Assembly (NCBI RefSeq): GCF_025989125.1
Contig: NZ_JAPDNR010000001.1
Coordinates: forward strand, 1,098,301 to 1,162,300
DNA from: Chitinophaga nivalis
GTDB taxonomy: Bacteria; Bacteroidota; Bacteroidia; Chitinophagales; Chitinophagaceae
Direction of reading: 5' to 3'
DNA length: 64,000 nucleotides
Numbering within the stretch: the stretch's first letter is position 1; the number at the start of each line of letters is the position of its first letter. Of the stretch, positions 43,269-52,239 are shown piece by piece. Made by a program: the position numbers and the translations under genes. Below the pieces are notes generated by a model, which was not told the DNA's origin, ran no database searches, and saw only the letters and a program-made list of their open reading frames with translations.

Positions 43269-44648
43269 ATGTTAAGTAATATACAGGCAAGCCAGCTTTA
43301 TCAGGCACAACAGGTTTATTTTAATTCGGGGGATACATATTCATATACATTTCGTAAAAATCAGCTGAAACGGTTTAAAAACGGGATTAAAAAATTTGAG
43401 TCGAAGATCATTCAGGCATTACAGGAGGATCTGCATAAACATCCGATGGAATCCTATGTCAGTGAAGTAGGATTTATGTATGAGGAGATTGATTACATGC
43501 TGGAAAACCTGAAACAATGGATGGAACCGGAAGCGGTGACCTCTCCCTTTGTGACCTATCCCAGCAGCAGTAAAGTATATAAGGAGCCGTTGGGAGTAAC
43601 GCTGATTATCGGCCCCTGGAACTATCCTTTTATGTTGCTGCTTTGCCCTTTGCTGGGTGCCATTGCCGGCGGCAACTGCGCGATCGTCAAACCCTCCGAA
43701 ATGGCGCCACATACGGCGGCGGTCATATCGGCGCTTATCAGCGATACCTTTGATCCGGCATACATTGCCGTGGTAGAAGGAGATGGCAGTACGGTGATTC
43801 CCACATTAATGGCTTTCCGTTTTGATCACGTATTTTTTACCGGGAGCATGCCGGTAGGAAAAAAGATTATGGAGCTGGCAGTACCACATCTGACGCCGGT
43901 AACGCTGGAGTTGGGAGGAAAGTCGCCTTGTGTGGTGGATGAAAACGTAAATATAACGGTAGCGGCTAAACGTATTGTCTGGGGGAAGTTCTGGAATGCC
44001 GGCCAAACCTGCGTAGCGCCGGATTACCTGTTGGTGCATCAACGGGTAAAAGAAGAGTTGGTGGCAGCCATGAAAGCAGCTATTGTTGATTTCTATGGCG
44101 AAAATCCGGCTGCCAGTGACGATTATTCACACCTGATCAACGCCCGGCGATTTGATACAGTAGCAGCGTATTTGCAGGAAGGCCGCATTATACATGGCGG
44201 ACAAACAGATCGCGACAAGCTGTATATAGCCCCTACTCTGCTGGATGAGGTGGAATGGTCGGATCCTGTGATGCAGGAGGAAATCTTTGGACCGGTATTA
44301 CCCATTCTCACCTATACGGATTTGTCGCAGGCTATAGGCGCCATCAAACAGCTGCCTGCTCCGCTGGCGTTATATGTATTTACAAAAAGCCGTAAAACAG
44401 AACAACGGGTGATAGAACAGGTGAGGTTTGGTGGCGGATGTGTGAACAATGCATTGTTGCACCTGATCAATCCTGAGTTGCCTTTTGGTGGCAGAGGGCA
44501 CAGTGGTACGGGGCAATATCACGGCAAATATAGTTTTGATACGTTCACCCACCGTAAAGGCATCATGAAAACCGCCAACTGGCTGGATGTGCCGCTGAAA
44601 TATGCGCCATTTGGCAAGAAGCTGAAGGTGATACGGAAAATAATGTAA
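43269..44648 (+). CDS. Aldehyde dehydrogenase
   Basis: A 459-residue NAD(P)-dependent aldehyde dehydrogenase of the class-3 (fatty/aromatic aldehyde) type, which oxidises aldehydes to acids. Active-site residues are intact: Asn117 in GPWNYP, Glu214 in ELGGKSP, and nucleophile Cys248 in NAGQTCVAP. The late EEIFGPVLP and PFGGRGHSGTGQYHGKYSF are typical of this class, as is the hydrophobic-basic C-terminus that often anchors such enzymes to membranes. ATG 43269 is preferred over an in-frame TTG at 43236 because family members begin near there. The physiological aldehyde is unknown. Confidence 0.92.
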   Translation: MLSNIQASQLYQAQQVYFNSGDTYSYTFRKNQLKRFKNGIKKFESKIIQALQEDLHKHPMESYVSEVGFMYEEIDYMLENLKQWMEPEAVTSPFVTYPSSSKVYKEPLGVTLIIGPWNYPFMLLLCPLLGAIAGGNCAIVKPSEMAPHTAAVISALISDTFDPAYIAVVEGDGSTVIPTLMAFRFDHVFFTGSMPVGKKIMELAVPHLTPVTLELGGKSPCVVDENVNITVAAKRIVWGKFWNAGQTCVAPDYLLVHQRVKEELVAAMKAAIVDFYGENPAASDDYSHLINARRFDTVAAYLQEGRIIHGGQTDRDKLYIAPTLLDEVEWSDPVMQEEIFGPVLPILTYTDLSQAIGAIKQLPAPLALYVFTKSRKTEQRVIEQVRFGGGCVNNALLHLINPELPFGGRGHSGTGQYHGKYSFDTFTHRKGIMKTANWLDVPLKYAPFGKKLKVIRKIM

Positions 44649-44650
44649 AA

Positions 44651-44688
44651 CAGGATGATGGAGAGATCATATGCTATCCATCATCCTG
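44651..44688. terminator. Hairpin between convergent ALDH and PDZ genes
   Basis: A 12-bp perfect stem (CAGGATGATGGA / TCCATCATCCTG) lying 2 bases after the aldehyde dehydrogenase stop. A T-run is missing, so termination strength is uncertain. Confidence 0.5.
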
Positions 44689-44701
44689 CATATGATAAAG
44701 C

Positions 44702-45718
44702 TTAGAGATCGATTTTATTCAGTTTTTTAGAGATTTTGATCTGGAGGGTTTGTGACTGCCCATTGCGTATAACCTTGGCCGTTATACTGCCTTTGTCGCG
44801 GTAGGAACGATACAGTTCTGCTACATCCGCGGCTGATTTAACCGGTTTTTCTGCCAGCTCTGTGATCACATCCTGTTGCTGAAATCCGGCCTTTGCTGCA
44901 GGAGAATCCGTCGTAATGTCGAGTACCAGTGCGCCGTCATTCTTTTCAGTATCCTGAACCTGCAGGCCCAGTTTTAATTCGTTTTCTTTTTCCGGCCGGC
45001 TAAACCAGTGATCGCCGAATCCTGGCCGGCCTCCGGGAGGAACAGGCAGGTTAAAGAAGCGGTCGCTGTTGCCGGGAGGATATACCCGTAGTCTGCCATT
45101 GTTATCACCTGCTTTTCTTTCTTCCAGTTTAATGGCCGCTTTGGATAGTTTTTTATTACGTGTATAGGTGACGGTTACTTTATCACCAGGTTTATATTCA
45201 CCGATTGTTTCATACAGTTCCCGTGGTTCGTTTACAAGGGTGTTGTCTATCTGTGTGATGATATCGCCCGTTTTAAGGCCTGCTTTTTCTGCAGGACTGC
45301 CCTTGGCCACCGTTTTCACCGTAACGCCCGTTGCGGTTTTCTTTTCTGTGATCACGCCCAATACTGCTTTATTAGGTGTTACTATTTCATCTTCATTGCC
45401 ATTAAACAGCTCCAGTCCACCTTCGGGCATATTATCGGTAAACCCTAAACGATTACCGTCAATAGGGGTGATCCGCCTTCTGAATACGGAGATGTCGGGA
45501 TGGCTGAACTGATTCAGGTTTTTACCATCAATGAGGATATCGCCGGCCTTAATTTCCACAGTTACCTTACCATCCTTGTCACTTTTATGTTTAATGACGA
45601 TTTCATCGAATTCTCCCAGTTTACTTTTATCACCGGAAGGGGTCTGGGCCCGGGCATCCGTGCCCAGTAGCAAACAGGTAAAACCTGCTAAGGTCAGGGT
45701 TTGCAGCAACTTAGTCAT
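44702..45718 (-). CDS. Exported protein with two PDZ domains
   Basis: A 338-residue protein with a signal peptide (to about DARAQ). A domain of unknown type covers about 26-115, followed by two PDZ domains: about 118-200 (LGVITEKKTATGVTV, GSPAEKAGLKTGDIITQID) and about 242-330 (LGLQVQDTE, SPAAKAGFQQQDVITELA). A proline-glycine-rich linker separates them. Unlike DegP/HtrA proteins there is no trypsin-like protease domain before the PDZ pair, so it is probably a periplasmic adaptor or substrate-binding factor rather than an enzyme. It is downstream of alaS on the same strand, with a hairpin between. Confidence 0.85.
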   Translation of the reverse strand: MTKLLQTLTLAGFTCLLLGTDARAQTPSGDKSKLGEFDEIVIKHKSDKDGKVTVEIKAGDILIDGKNLNQFSHPDISVFRRRITPIDGNRLGFTDNMPEGGLELFNGNEDEIVTPNKAVLGVITEKKTATGVTVKTVAKGSPAEKAGLKTGDIITQIDNTLVNEPRELYETIGEYKPGDKVTVTYTRNKKLSKAAIKLEERKAGDNNGRLRVYPPGNSDRFFNLPVPPGGRPGFGDHWFSRPEKENELKLGLQVQDTEKNDGALVLDITTDSPAAKAGFQQQDVITELAEKPVKSAADVAELYRSYRDKGSITAKVIRNGQSQTLQIKISKKLNKIDL

Positions 45719-45827
45719 GTTTCACAGTATTTTTGGTACTTAAATGTAGCTTATAGTAACAAAATTAAAGGGGAGTGCAGGAAAGAAAAAGTTAAAAAAC
45801 AATTAGTTAATAAGGCTTAACAAAACG

Positions 45828-45875
45828 AACGGAGATCTTACCATAGCTGCGATGCAGCCGGGTATGATCTCCGTT
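45828..45875 (-). terminator. Hairpin downstream of alaS
   Basis: A 10-bp stem (AACGGAGATC / GATCTCCGTT). On the minus strand it is followed by CGTTTTGTT, 25 bases after the alaS stop, so it is a plausible terminator. Confidence 0.6.
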
Positions 45876-45900
45876 TTATCAATTGGTAGTTAAAGCAATA

Positions 45901-48519
45901 TTATTGCAGGATATTTTTTACGGCCGGAATCACCTGATCCAGCTTGTCGGTATTCTGTCCGCCAGCTGTGGCAAAGGTTTTCTGGCCACCGCCACCACCT
46001 TTGATCAGCGGAGCAATGTGTTCCTTGATCACTTTAGGAGCTTCCCAGCCTTTGGCAGCTACCAGCTTCTCATCGATGGTAAGGGCCACGCTGGCTTTAC
46101 CGCCGATGTTGGCTACAAACAGCAATACATGGTCCGGAATATCATTTTTCAGCAGGAAAGACAATTGTTTCAGGCCTTCTGCATTGCTCACGTTTACCAC
46201 CTGGCCCAGGAAGTTAACACCATTGATAACTTCAGCCTGATCACGCAGGGTGGCTGCCAGTTGTTTGATCTTCTCCAGTTCGAGGGCTTCCACCTGTTTT
46301 TCCAGGGAAGATTTATCCTGCAGCAGTGTTTCCACTGTTTTCACCGGCTCTTTCGGATTTTTCAGGGCCGCTTTGATATCTTTCAGTTGTTGCAGCTGTT
46401 CGTTGATATAAGCTTCTGCCTGTGCGCCGGTAACGGCTTCCACGCGACGTACGCCGGCAGCCACAGCTCCTTCAGATACAAATTTAAACTGACCCAGTTC
46501 GCCGGTAGCGCCGATGTGGGTACCGCCGCACAGCTCCACGCTGTAGGCCGGGTCCATGATGACTACCCTTACCACATCACCATATTTTTCGCCAAACAAG
46601 GCCATCGCACCCAGTTGCATCGCTTCTTCCTTAGGCAATTCCTTGATCACCACCGGAATGTTTTCCCGGATCTTGGTATTGATGATGGTTTCGATCTGTG
46701 CCAGCTCTTCGTCTGTTACTTTAGCGAAGTGGGAGAAGTCGAAACGCAGGTTATCGGCATTCACAAGCGAGCCTTTCTGGGCTACGTGTGTGCCTAAAAC
46801 CTGGCGCAGGGCGGCATGTAACAGATGGGTAGCAGAGTGGTGACGGGTGGTATCGCGTCTTTTCTCTTTGGCTACGGCAGCTTTTACAGTGGCAGTTGGT
46901 TGCGCCGGTAATTTATCTGCAAAGTGAATGGTCAGGTTGTTTTCCTTTTTGGTATCGGTTATGTGGATGATTTCATCCCCGAAGTGAAGGGTACCGGTAT
47001 CGCCTACCTGTCCGCCGCTTTCCGCATAAAAAGGCGTCTGACCCAGTACCAGTTGGTATTGTTCTTTACCTTTTGCTTTTACCGTACGGTATTTCAGGAG
47101 TTTGGTGGTGCCTTCCAGTTGTTCGTAACCGATGAAAGTAGAACCGGCATTTTCATCCAGTACTACCCAGTCGCCCATATCCAGCTCGGTGGCTGCACGG
47201 GAACGGTCTTTCTGTTGTTGCATGGCCTCATCGAACCCTTTTTGGTCTACAGCAAAACTATTTTCTGCTGCAATCAGGCTGGTGAGGTCATAAGGAAATC
47301 CGTAGGTGTCGTACAGTTCAAAGGCTGTTTGCCCGTCTACGGTTTTGGTAGCAGCATGTTGTATAAAGTCTTCGATCCGGCGGATACCACTTTCCAGGGT
47401 GCGGAGGAAGTTGTTTTCTTCTTCGAATACTACTTTCTTCACAAAGTCCACCTGTTGCTGCAGTTCAGGGAATACGTGTGAGAACTGGGCAGCCAGGACA
47501 GGCACAAGTTCGTGCAGCAATGGTTTTTTCTGATCCAGGAAAGAGAAGTAATAACGTACAGCTCTCCGGAGGATGCGGCGGATGACGTAGCCGGCGCCGG
47601 TATTGGACGGCAGCTGGCCGTCGGCAATGGTGAAGGAGATGGCGCGGATATGATCTGCAATAACGCGGAAGGCTACATCTTTTTTCTCGTCTGTGCCGGT
47701 ATATTTCTTACCGGTCAGGGATTCGGTACTGTGAATGGTACCCATAAAAAGATCGGTATCGTAGTTGGAGGTTTTACCCTGCATGACGCGTACCAGGCGT
47801 TCCAGTCCCATACCGGTATCCACGTGTTTGGCCGGCAATGGCTCCAGGGAGCGGTCTTTCAGCCGGTTGAACTGCATGAATACGTTGTTCCAGATTTCAA
47901 TCACCTGGGGATGGTCTGCGTTGACGAGGCTTTTCCCGTCTACGGCTTTTCTTTCCGCTTCGGGGCGACAGTCTACGTGTATTTCAGAGCAGGGACCGCA
48001 TGGGCCGGTATCTCCCATCTCCCAGAAATTATCTTTTTTATTCCCTAACAGAATACGATCTTCCGCAATATGTTCTTTCCAGAAGTTGTAGGCTTCTTCG
48101 TCTTTGGGCAAGTTGTCTCCGGCGTCGCCTTCAAATACGGTTACGTAGAGCAGGTCTTTCGGGATTTTGTATATCTCGGTGAGCAGCTCCCAGCTCCAGG
48201 CGATGGCTTCTTTTTTGAAGTAGTCGCCAAAGCTCCAGTTGCCGAGCATTTCAAACATGGTGTGGTGGTAAGTATCAATACCTACTTCTTCCAGGTCATT
48301 GTGCTTGCCACTTACGCGGAGGCACTTCTGCGTATCTACTACCCGGGTGTGCGCCGGTACTTTGTTGCCCAGGAAGTAATCCTTAAACTGGTTCATCCCC
48401 GCGTTGGTGAACATCAAAGTAGGGTCGTTTTTGATGACGATAGGTGCAGATGGCACGATCTGGTGCCCTTTTGACGCAAAAAAGTCCAGGAATTGCTGTC
48501 TTATTTCAGATGCTGTCAT
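45901..48519 (-). CDS. alaS: Alanyl-tRNA synthetase
   Basis: Charges tRNA(Ala) with alanine; essential. The 872 residues contain the class II catalytic domain with SAPIVIKNDPTLMFTNAGMN and GDTGPCGPCSEIH, a tRNA-recognition middle domain, the editing domain with AESGGQVGDTG and HHSATHLLHAAL, the zinc-site CGGTHIG, and a C-terminal C-Ala domain with GGGGGQKTFATAGG. All parts expected for a full bacterial enzyme are present. It is divergent from the M23 peptidase gene and followed by a hairpin. Confidence 0.98.
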   Translation of the reverse strand: MTASEIRQQFLDFFASKGHQIVPSAPIVIKNDPTLMFTNAGMNQFKDYFLGNKVPAHTRVVDTQKCLRVSGKHNDLEEVGIDTYHHTMFEMLGNWSFGDYFKKEAIAWSWELLTEIYKIPKDLLYVTVFEGDAGDNLPKDEEAYNFWKEHIAEDRILLGNKKDNFWEMGDTGPCGPCSEIHVDCRPEAERKAVDGKSLVNADHPQVIEIWNNVFMQFNRLKDRSLEPLPAKHVDTGMGLERLVRVMQGKTSNYDTDLFMGTIHSTESLTGKKYTGTDEKKDVAFRVIADHIRAISFTIADGQLPSNTGAGYVIRRILRRAVRYYFSFLDQKKPLLHELVPVLAAQFSHVFPELQQQVDFVKKVVFEEENNFLRTLESGIRRIEDFIQHAATKTVDGQTAFELYDTYGFPYDLTSLIAAENSFAVDQKGFDEAMQQQKDRSRAATELDMGDWVVLDENAGSTFIGYEQLEGTTKLLKYRTVKAKGKEQYQLVLGQTPFYAESGGQVGDTGTLHFGDEIIHITDTKKENNLTIHFADKLPAQPTATVKAAVAKEKRRDTTRHHSATHLLHAALRQVLGTHVAQKGSLVNADNLRFDFSHFAKVTDEELAQIETIINTKIRENIPVVIKELPKEEAMQLGAMALFGEKYGDVVRVVIMDPAYSVELCGGTHIGATGELGQFKFVSEGAVAAGVRRVEAVTGAQAEAYINEQLQQLKDIKAALKNPKEPVKTVETLLQDKSSLEKQVEALELEKIKQLAATLRDQAEVINGVNFLGQVVNVSNAEGLKQLSFLLKNDIPDHVLLFVANIGGKASVALTIDEKLVAAKGWEAPKVIKEHIAPLIKGGGGGQKTFATAGGQNTDKLDQVIPAVKNILQ

Positions 48520-48637
48520 AAATATTGATACGAATTAATATATATTTTATATCTTATAATTGCATTTCACCTGATTCAGGGCTTGTGGTTGTATTTCAAG
48601 TCCTTATAAAGTAGTTAGAAAATTGACATTCAAAAGG

Positions 48638-48668
48638 TTGATGTTTTAATCTAATTACATTAGGTTTG
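48638..48668 (+). promoter_or_regulatory. Canonical promoter upstream of the M23 peptidase gene
   Basis: TTG at 48638-48640, a 20-base spacer, then TAGGTTTG at 48661-48668, an exact fit to TTG-N(17-23)-TAnnTTTG. The transcript would have a leader of about 195 bases. The rest of 48520-48871 is AT-rich and presumably also carries the alaS promoter. Confidence 0.65.
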
Positions 48669-48871
48669 TGCGCCTTAATTTCCCGCCGTGTTACAGGGAG
48701 TGCAAAAATATCGAAACCTGCATGATTATTCAAAACAGGTTATCTTACCTGGCAAAAAAGTTAACACGGGAAATAGTGTGCTCCTCATTCATTCAAAAGT
48801 TTGTGCCTCGCGAAATAAATCTGCTGTCATAGCGTTCACTGCACTATGGCGCATAAAGTATACCCTGGTGC

Positions 48872-49843
48872 ATGAAGAAGGTTAAGTATTTTTACAACAC
48901 CCAAACATTAAAATATGAAAAGCTCGTAGTATCGCTGCGGGTAAAGATCCTGAGGATTCTGGGATTTGTTTCGGCGGCTATTGTTACCGGCGCTATCTTC
49001 CTGTCTGTAGCCTACCGGGTGCTGGATTCCCCCAAAGAAAAATCGCTGCGGCGTGATCTGGAAGGGATGAAAGAAAAATACGATGCCTTGCAGGGCCGTA
49101 TGAAAGAAATGAAAGGAAAACTAACAGAGCTGGAAGACCGCGATAATGAAATTTACCGGGTTATCTTCGAGGCCTCTCCTATTCCGGACAGTACCCGCCT
49201 GGGTAAAATCAACCGGGAAGAAGAAGCTGCTCAGCTGCAATCCTTTGCCAGCAGTGAAATCATCGCCTCCACTTCTGTATTGCTGAAAGAACTGACCAAC
49301 CGTATCGGCGCTCAGGAGAAATCCTATGAGGAGATTGATAAAATGGTGAAAAATAAACAGGAGATGCTGGCCTCTATTCCGGCTATTCAGCCTGTAGCCA
49401 ATAAAGACCTGAAACATATTGCCTCCGGTTTCGGATACCGTATAGACCCCATTTATAAAACCATGAAATACCACGCGGGGCTTGACTTTGCAGCACCCAG
49501 CGGTACGCCTATCTATGCCACCGGCGATGGTACGGTGGAAGAAGCCAGCTTAAGCGACGTGGGATATGGTAATCACGTGATCATCAGACATGGCTATGGC
49601 TACAAAACCCTTTATGGGCACATGTTGCGCATGAAAGTAAGAGCCGGCCAGGCGGTAAAACGCGGCGAAGTACTGGGTTGGGTAGGTAGTACCGGTAAAT
49701 CCACCGGTCCTCACTGCCACTATGAAGTGATTAAAAACGGCGATAAGGTAGATCCGGTTTACTTCTTCTTCAATGATCTTACACCGGAACAATTTGACCG
49801 TATGCTTAAAATGGCCCGGTCCGGTAACCAGTCATTTGACTAA
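48872..49843 (+). CDS. M23-family peptidoglycan endopeptidase
   Basis: A 323-residue membrane-anchored LytM-type metallopeptidase that cleaves cross-bridge or stem peptides of peptidoglycan, or activates amidases. It has one transmembrane helix (about 28-48), a coiled coil (about 54-95, Lys/Glu-rich), a helical linker, and the peptidase domain (about 180-300). Zinc ligands are intact: His201 and Asp205 in HAGLD, and His283 in HCHYE, with His250 in LYGHM likely catalytic. It is divergent from alaS and followed by the merR gene. Confidence 0.93.
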   Translation: MKKVKYFYNTQTLKYEKLVVSLRVKILRILGFVSAAIVTGAIFLSVAYRVLDSPKEKSLRRDLEGMKEKYDALQGRMKEMKGKLTELEDRDNEIYRVIFEASPIPDSTRLGKINREEEAAQLQSFASSEIIASTSVLLKELTNRIGAQEKSYEEIDKMVKNKQEMLASIPAIQPVANKDLKHIASGFGYRIDPIYKTMKYHAGLDFAAPSGTPIYATGDGTVEEASLSDVGYGNHVIIRHGYGYKTLYGHMLRMKVRAGQAVKRGEVLGWVGSTGKSTGPHCHYEVIKNGDKVDPVYFFFNDLTPEQFDRMLKMARSGNQSFD

Positions 49844-49983
49844 TTTTTCGGGATAATCTATTCACTTGCAGCTGGCTATGCCGGCTGTTTGCAGTTAATT
49901 TATGCTGCGCGAAAACAAAAACTACCAGCTAAAAGCTTAACTTCATCTTTGTAAAAGATATTAGTCACCTCTTTTTTACCAAG

Positions 49984-50502
49984 ATGCAACAGCTAGACCT
50001 CTTTTCGACACCTGGAACGCCACCTTCTCCGGCAAAGGACGTGGCATCGGTGCCCGCTAAGGCAAAAGCAAAAGCAAAAAAAAAGGTACCTGCCATCATT
50101 CCGCTGCCTGGTAAAAAGCGGGGACGTAAATCATTGAAAGAATTATCGGAAGATCCGGACCTGATTATGGAGTTGGATAAATTACCACTGGATAAACAAT
50201 ATTATTCTATCAGTGAAGTGGCTGCCATGTTTAAGGTAAATACTTCGCTGATACGCTATTGGGAGAATGAATTTGATATACTGCAACCCAAAAAGAACCG
50301 CAAGGGCGACCGCCTGTTCCGCCAGGAAGACATTCATCACCTGAAACTGATCTATCATTTACTGCGCGAAAGGAAGTATACCATCGAAGGCGCCAAGCAG
50401 AAATTAAAAGAAGATCATAAACTCGCAGCCCGTAACTTTGAAATGGTACAGGCTTTGCTAAAAGTACGGGGATTTTTAACAGAACTGAAAGATCAATTAT
50501 AA
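49984..50502 (+). CDS. MerR-family transcriptional regulator
   Basis: A 172-residue DNA-binding protein. The basic N-terminal third (Lys/Ala-rich, about 20-50) is unusual for MerR. The winged helix-turn-helix lies at about 73-140: YSISEVAAMFKVNTSLIRYW, then GDRLFRQEDIHHLKLIYHLL, ending in YTIEGAKQKLKEDHK. No metal-binding cysteines are present, so it is not a metal sensor. It resembles the short MerR proteins conserved in Bacteroidota whose ligands are unknown. The thioredoxin-fold gene follows after only 4 bases, which suggests co-transcription. Confidence 0.88.
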   Translation: MQQLDLFSTPGTPPSPAKDVASVPAKAKAKAKKKVPAIIPLPGKKRGRKSLKELSEDPDLIMELDKLPLDKQYYSISEVAAMFKVNTSLIRYWENEFDILQPKKNRKGDRLFRQEDIHHLKLIYHLLRERKYTIEGAKQKLKEDHKLAARNFEMVQALLKVRGFLTELKDQL

Positions 50503-50506
50503 AAAA

Positions 50507-51022
50507 ATGATTATGCGATTGAAAACATTACTATTGGGCGGTGGCCTCCTGTTCTCCTCCTTCGCCTGGGCGCAAAATGGCAGCAATGGCAAAGTGCTGA
50601 AAGGCAAGATCGATATGAAAACACTGATGAATGATAGTAATACCACCTGGTTTTACAAAGGTGTAAACAACTATCAGCCCAATGACAATATGCTGAACTA
50701 CATCAAGGCTAACCGCTCCGGATTTAATCTGGTGGCTGTTATGGGTACCTGGGATGAAACCAGCCAACAGGTAATTCCGCAGTTGTATAAAGTAATGATT
50801 ACTGCCGGTAGTCCGGAAGAACAAGTGATCTTGTTTGGCGCCGATCAACGGTTACAAACAGAAGCACCTACCGATTATAAAATCAAGAAAGTACCTACCA
50901 TCATTGTGTTTAAGGAAGGTAAAGAAGAAGGCCGCATCGTTGGGGCTCCTAAGGAGTCTATTGAAGCCGATCTGTCCCGCATTCTGCTGAACAGCTCCAA
51001 AAAAGAACAGGAAAAACACTAA
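50507..51022 (+). CDS. Exported thioredoxin-fold protein lacking the CxxC site
   Basis: A 171-residue protein with a signal peptide (to WAQ, residue 23). The fold is thioredoxin-like: a strand FNLVAVMG, the active-site helix position at 80-88 reading GTWDETSQQ instead of W-C-x-x-C, and the cis-proline loop KKVPTIIVFKEGKEEG (Pro130). Both redox cysteines are therefore absent, so it should have no disulfide-exchange activity and more likely binds a partner. Starts at 50507 (ATG) and 50513 (ATG, MRLK) are both possible. It is 4 bases downstream of merR and followed by a strong terminator. Confidence 0.8.
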   Translation: MIMRLKTLLLGGGLLFSSFAWAQNGSNGKVLKGKIDMKTLMNDSNTTWFYKGVNNYQPNDNMLNYIKANRSGFNLVAVMGTWDETSQQVIPQLYKVMITAGSPEEQVILFGADQRLQTEAPTDYKIKKVPTIIVFKEGKEEGRIVGAPKESIEADLSRILLNSSKKEQEKH

Positions 51023-51063
51023 GCTGATATAAAATCTGCTCCGGCAGATTTGCTGCGATATAG

Positions 51064-51105
51064 GATCAGCGGAGATAATCACCTAATCTCCGCTGATCTT
51101 TTTTT
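51064..51105 (+). terminator. Strong terminator after the MerR unit
   Basis: A 13-bp perfect stem (GATCAGCGGAGAT / ATCTCCGCTGATC) followed by seven T. Confidence 0.9.
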
Positions 51106-51120
51106 GTGCGATCAATAGTG

Positions 51121-52230
51121 CTATGATAGCTCCGGCCGGCCGGAAATATTAACGATCGTGGTATTATTAGGCAGTTTCAGGCCATGCTCGCCCAGCAGGC
51201 GGATAATGCCCAGTGTGACGGTTTCGCGCAGGGCTGCATATTGGTTCCCATCGATGATATACGTATTGAAAATAATCTGTATGCTATAAGTGTCCCGGGT
51301 AAAATCGTTCAGGTTCACTGTGAAGCCGGCGAGTACATTCGGATTTTCTTTCAGCAGCATACGGGTGTCCTTTAACAGGTTCAGTAAGCTTTCTGCAGGG
51401 GCTTCGCTGCCCAGTTCGAGCTTTAAGGCTACCCGTTGCTGGGTGCGGAGCGACAGGTTATCCAGAATACTGTCGACCATTTTTTTATTGGGCACCGTTA
51501 CGAAGGTTTTTTCCAGTGTACGGATACGGGTGCTGCGCAGACCGATCTTTTCCACGGTTCCCTGAAAAGAATCCACTTTAACGCTGTCGCCTACACGAAA
51601 CGGTTTGTCGAAGAAGATAATAAATGACCCGATCAGGTTTTCAATGCTCTCCTTGGCAGCGAGGGCGAGTGCTGCCGCACCAATACCAAGCCCCGCAACG
51701 ATCTTTTCTACCAGCCCCGGACCAAACAGTATCCGGATAAAGGCAATGGCCCCCATGATAAAAATAATAGCCTTAAAGAAGTCCCGGAAGAAAACAATAA
51801 ACTGGTTATCGGTTTTATCCTCCGTGAGATCTGCTTTCTTTTCCAGTACGAGGGCAATGAAATCAATCAGCCGTAACAGGATCCAGATAATGCTCATGCT
51901 GAACGCAAGGCTGAGCAACGTATCGGTGACGTTTTGCAGGGTGATTTTGTTGTACACATGTACATTCAACACCTGCGGGAAGGTAAACCGGTCAATGGTG
52001 AGCATGAAGGTCACCAGCAGCAGAAAGTATTCCAGGGGCCGCAACAGCAGCGCAATGAAATCCTTTTCCTCTATCTGAGGAGACCAGTGTTTGACGAGCC
52101 GGAATAAAATAGTGGCCAGTCCCTTGGAAATAAATCTTTTTACAAAAAAGACAAATAGTAAAACGCCTAGCAGGATCAGGTAGTCCTGTACCGGGTTATC
52201 TAAAAAGATGTGGTTTAAAAAATCATTCAT
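51121..52230 (-). CDS. MscS-family mechanosensitive channel
   Basis: A 369-residue inner-membrane channel that opens on membrane tension and releases solutes after osmotic downshock. Several hydrophobic segments occupy about 17-180. The pore-lining helix is the Gly/Ala-rich VEKIVAGLGIGAAALALAAK, followed by the beta domain (GSFIIFFDKPFRVGDSVKV, GTVEKIGLRSTRIRTLE, VTVPNKKMVDSILDN) and a C-terminal alpha-beta domain. All typical landmarks are present. It starts 9 bases after the amidohydrolase, so both are probably in one transcript. Confidence 0.93.
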   Translation of the reverse strand: MNDFLNHIFLDNPVQDYLILLGVLLFVFFVKRFISKGLATILFRLVKHWSPQIEEKDFIALLLRPLEYFLLLVTFMLTIDRFTFPQVLNVHVYNKITLQNVTDTLLSLAFSMSIIWILLRLIDFIALVLEKKADLTEDKTDNQFIVFFRDFFKAIIFIMGAIAFIRILFGPGLVEKIVAGLGIGAAALALAAKESIENLIGSFIIFFDKPFRVGDSVKVDSFQGTVEKIGLRSTRIRTLEKTFVTVPNKKMVDSILDNLSLRTQQRVALKLELGSEAPAESLLNLLKDTRMLLKENPNVLAGFTVNLNDFTRDTYSIQIIFNTYIIDGNQYAALRETVTLGIIRLLGEHGLKLPNNTTIVNISGRPELS

Positions 52231-52239
52231 ATCTAATCA

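Noticed and set aside
48688..48885. 65-codon frame before the M23 peptidase gene
   Set aside because: It lies in the likely 5' leader after a canonical promoter, has no recognisable features and overlaps the next start; a real leader peptide cannot be excluded.
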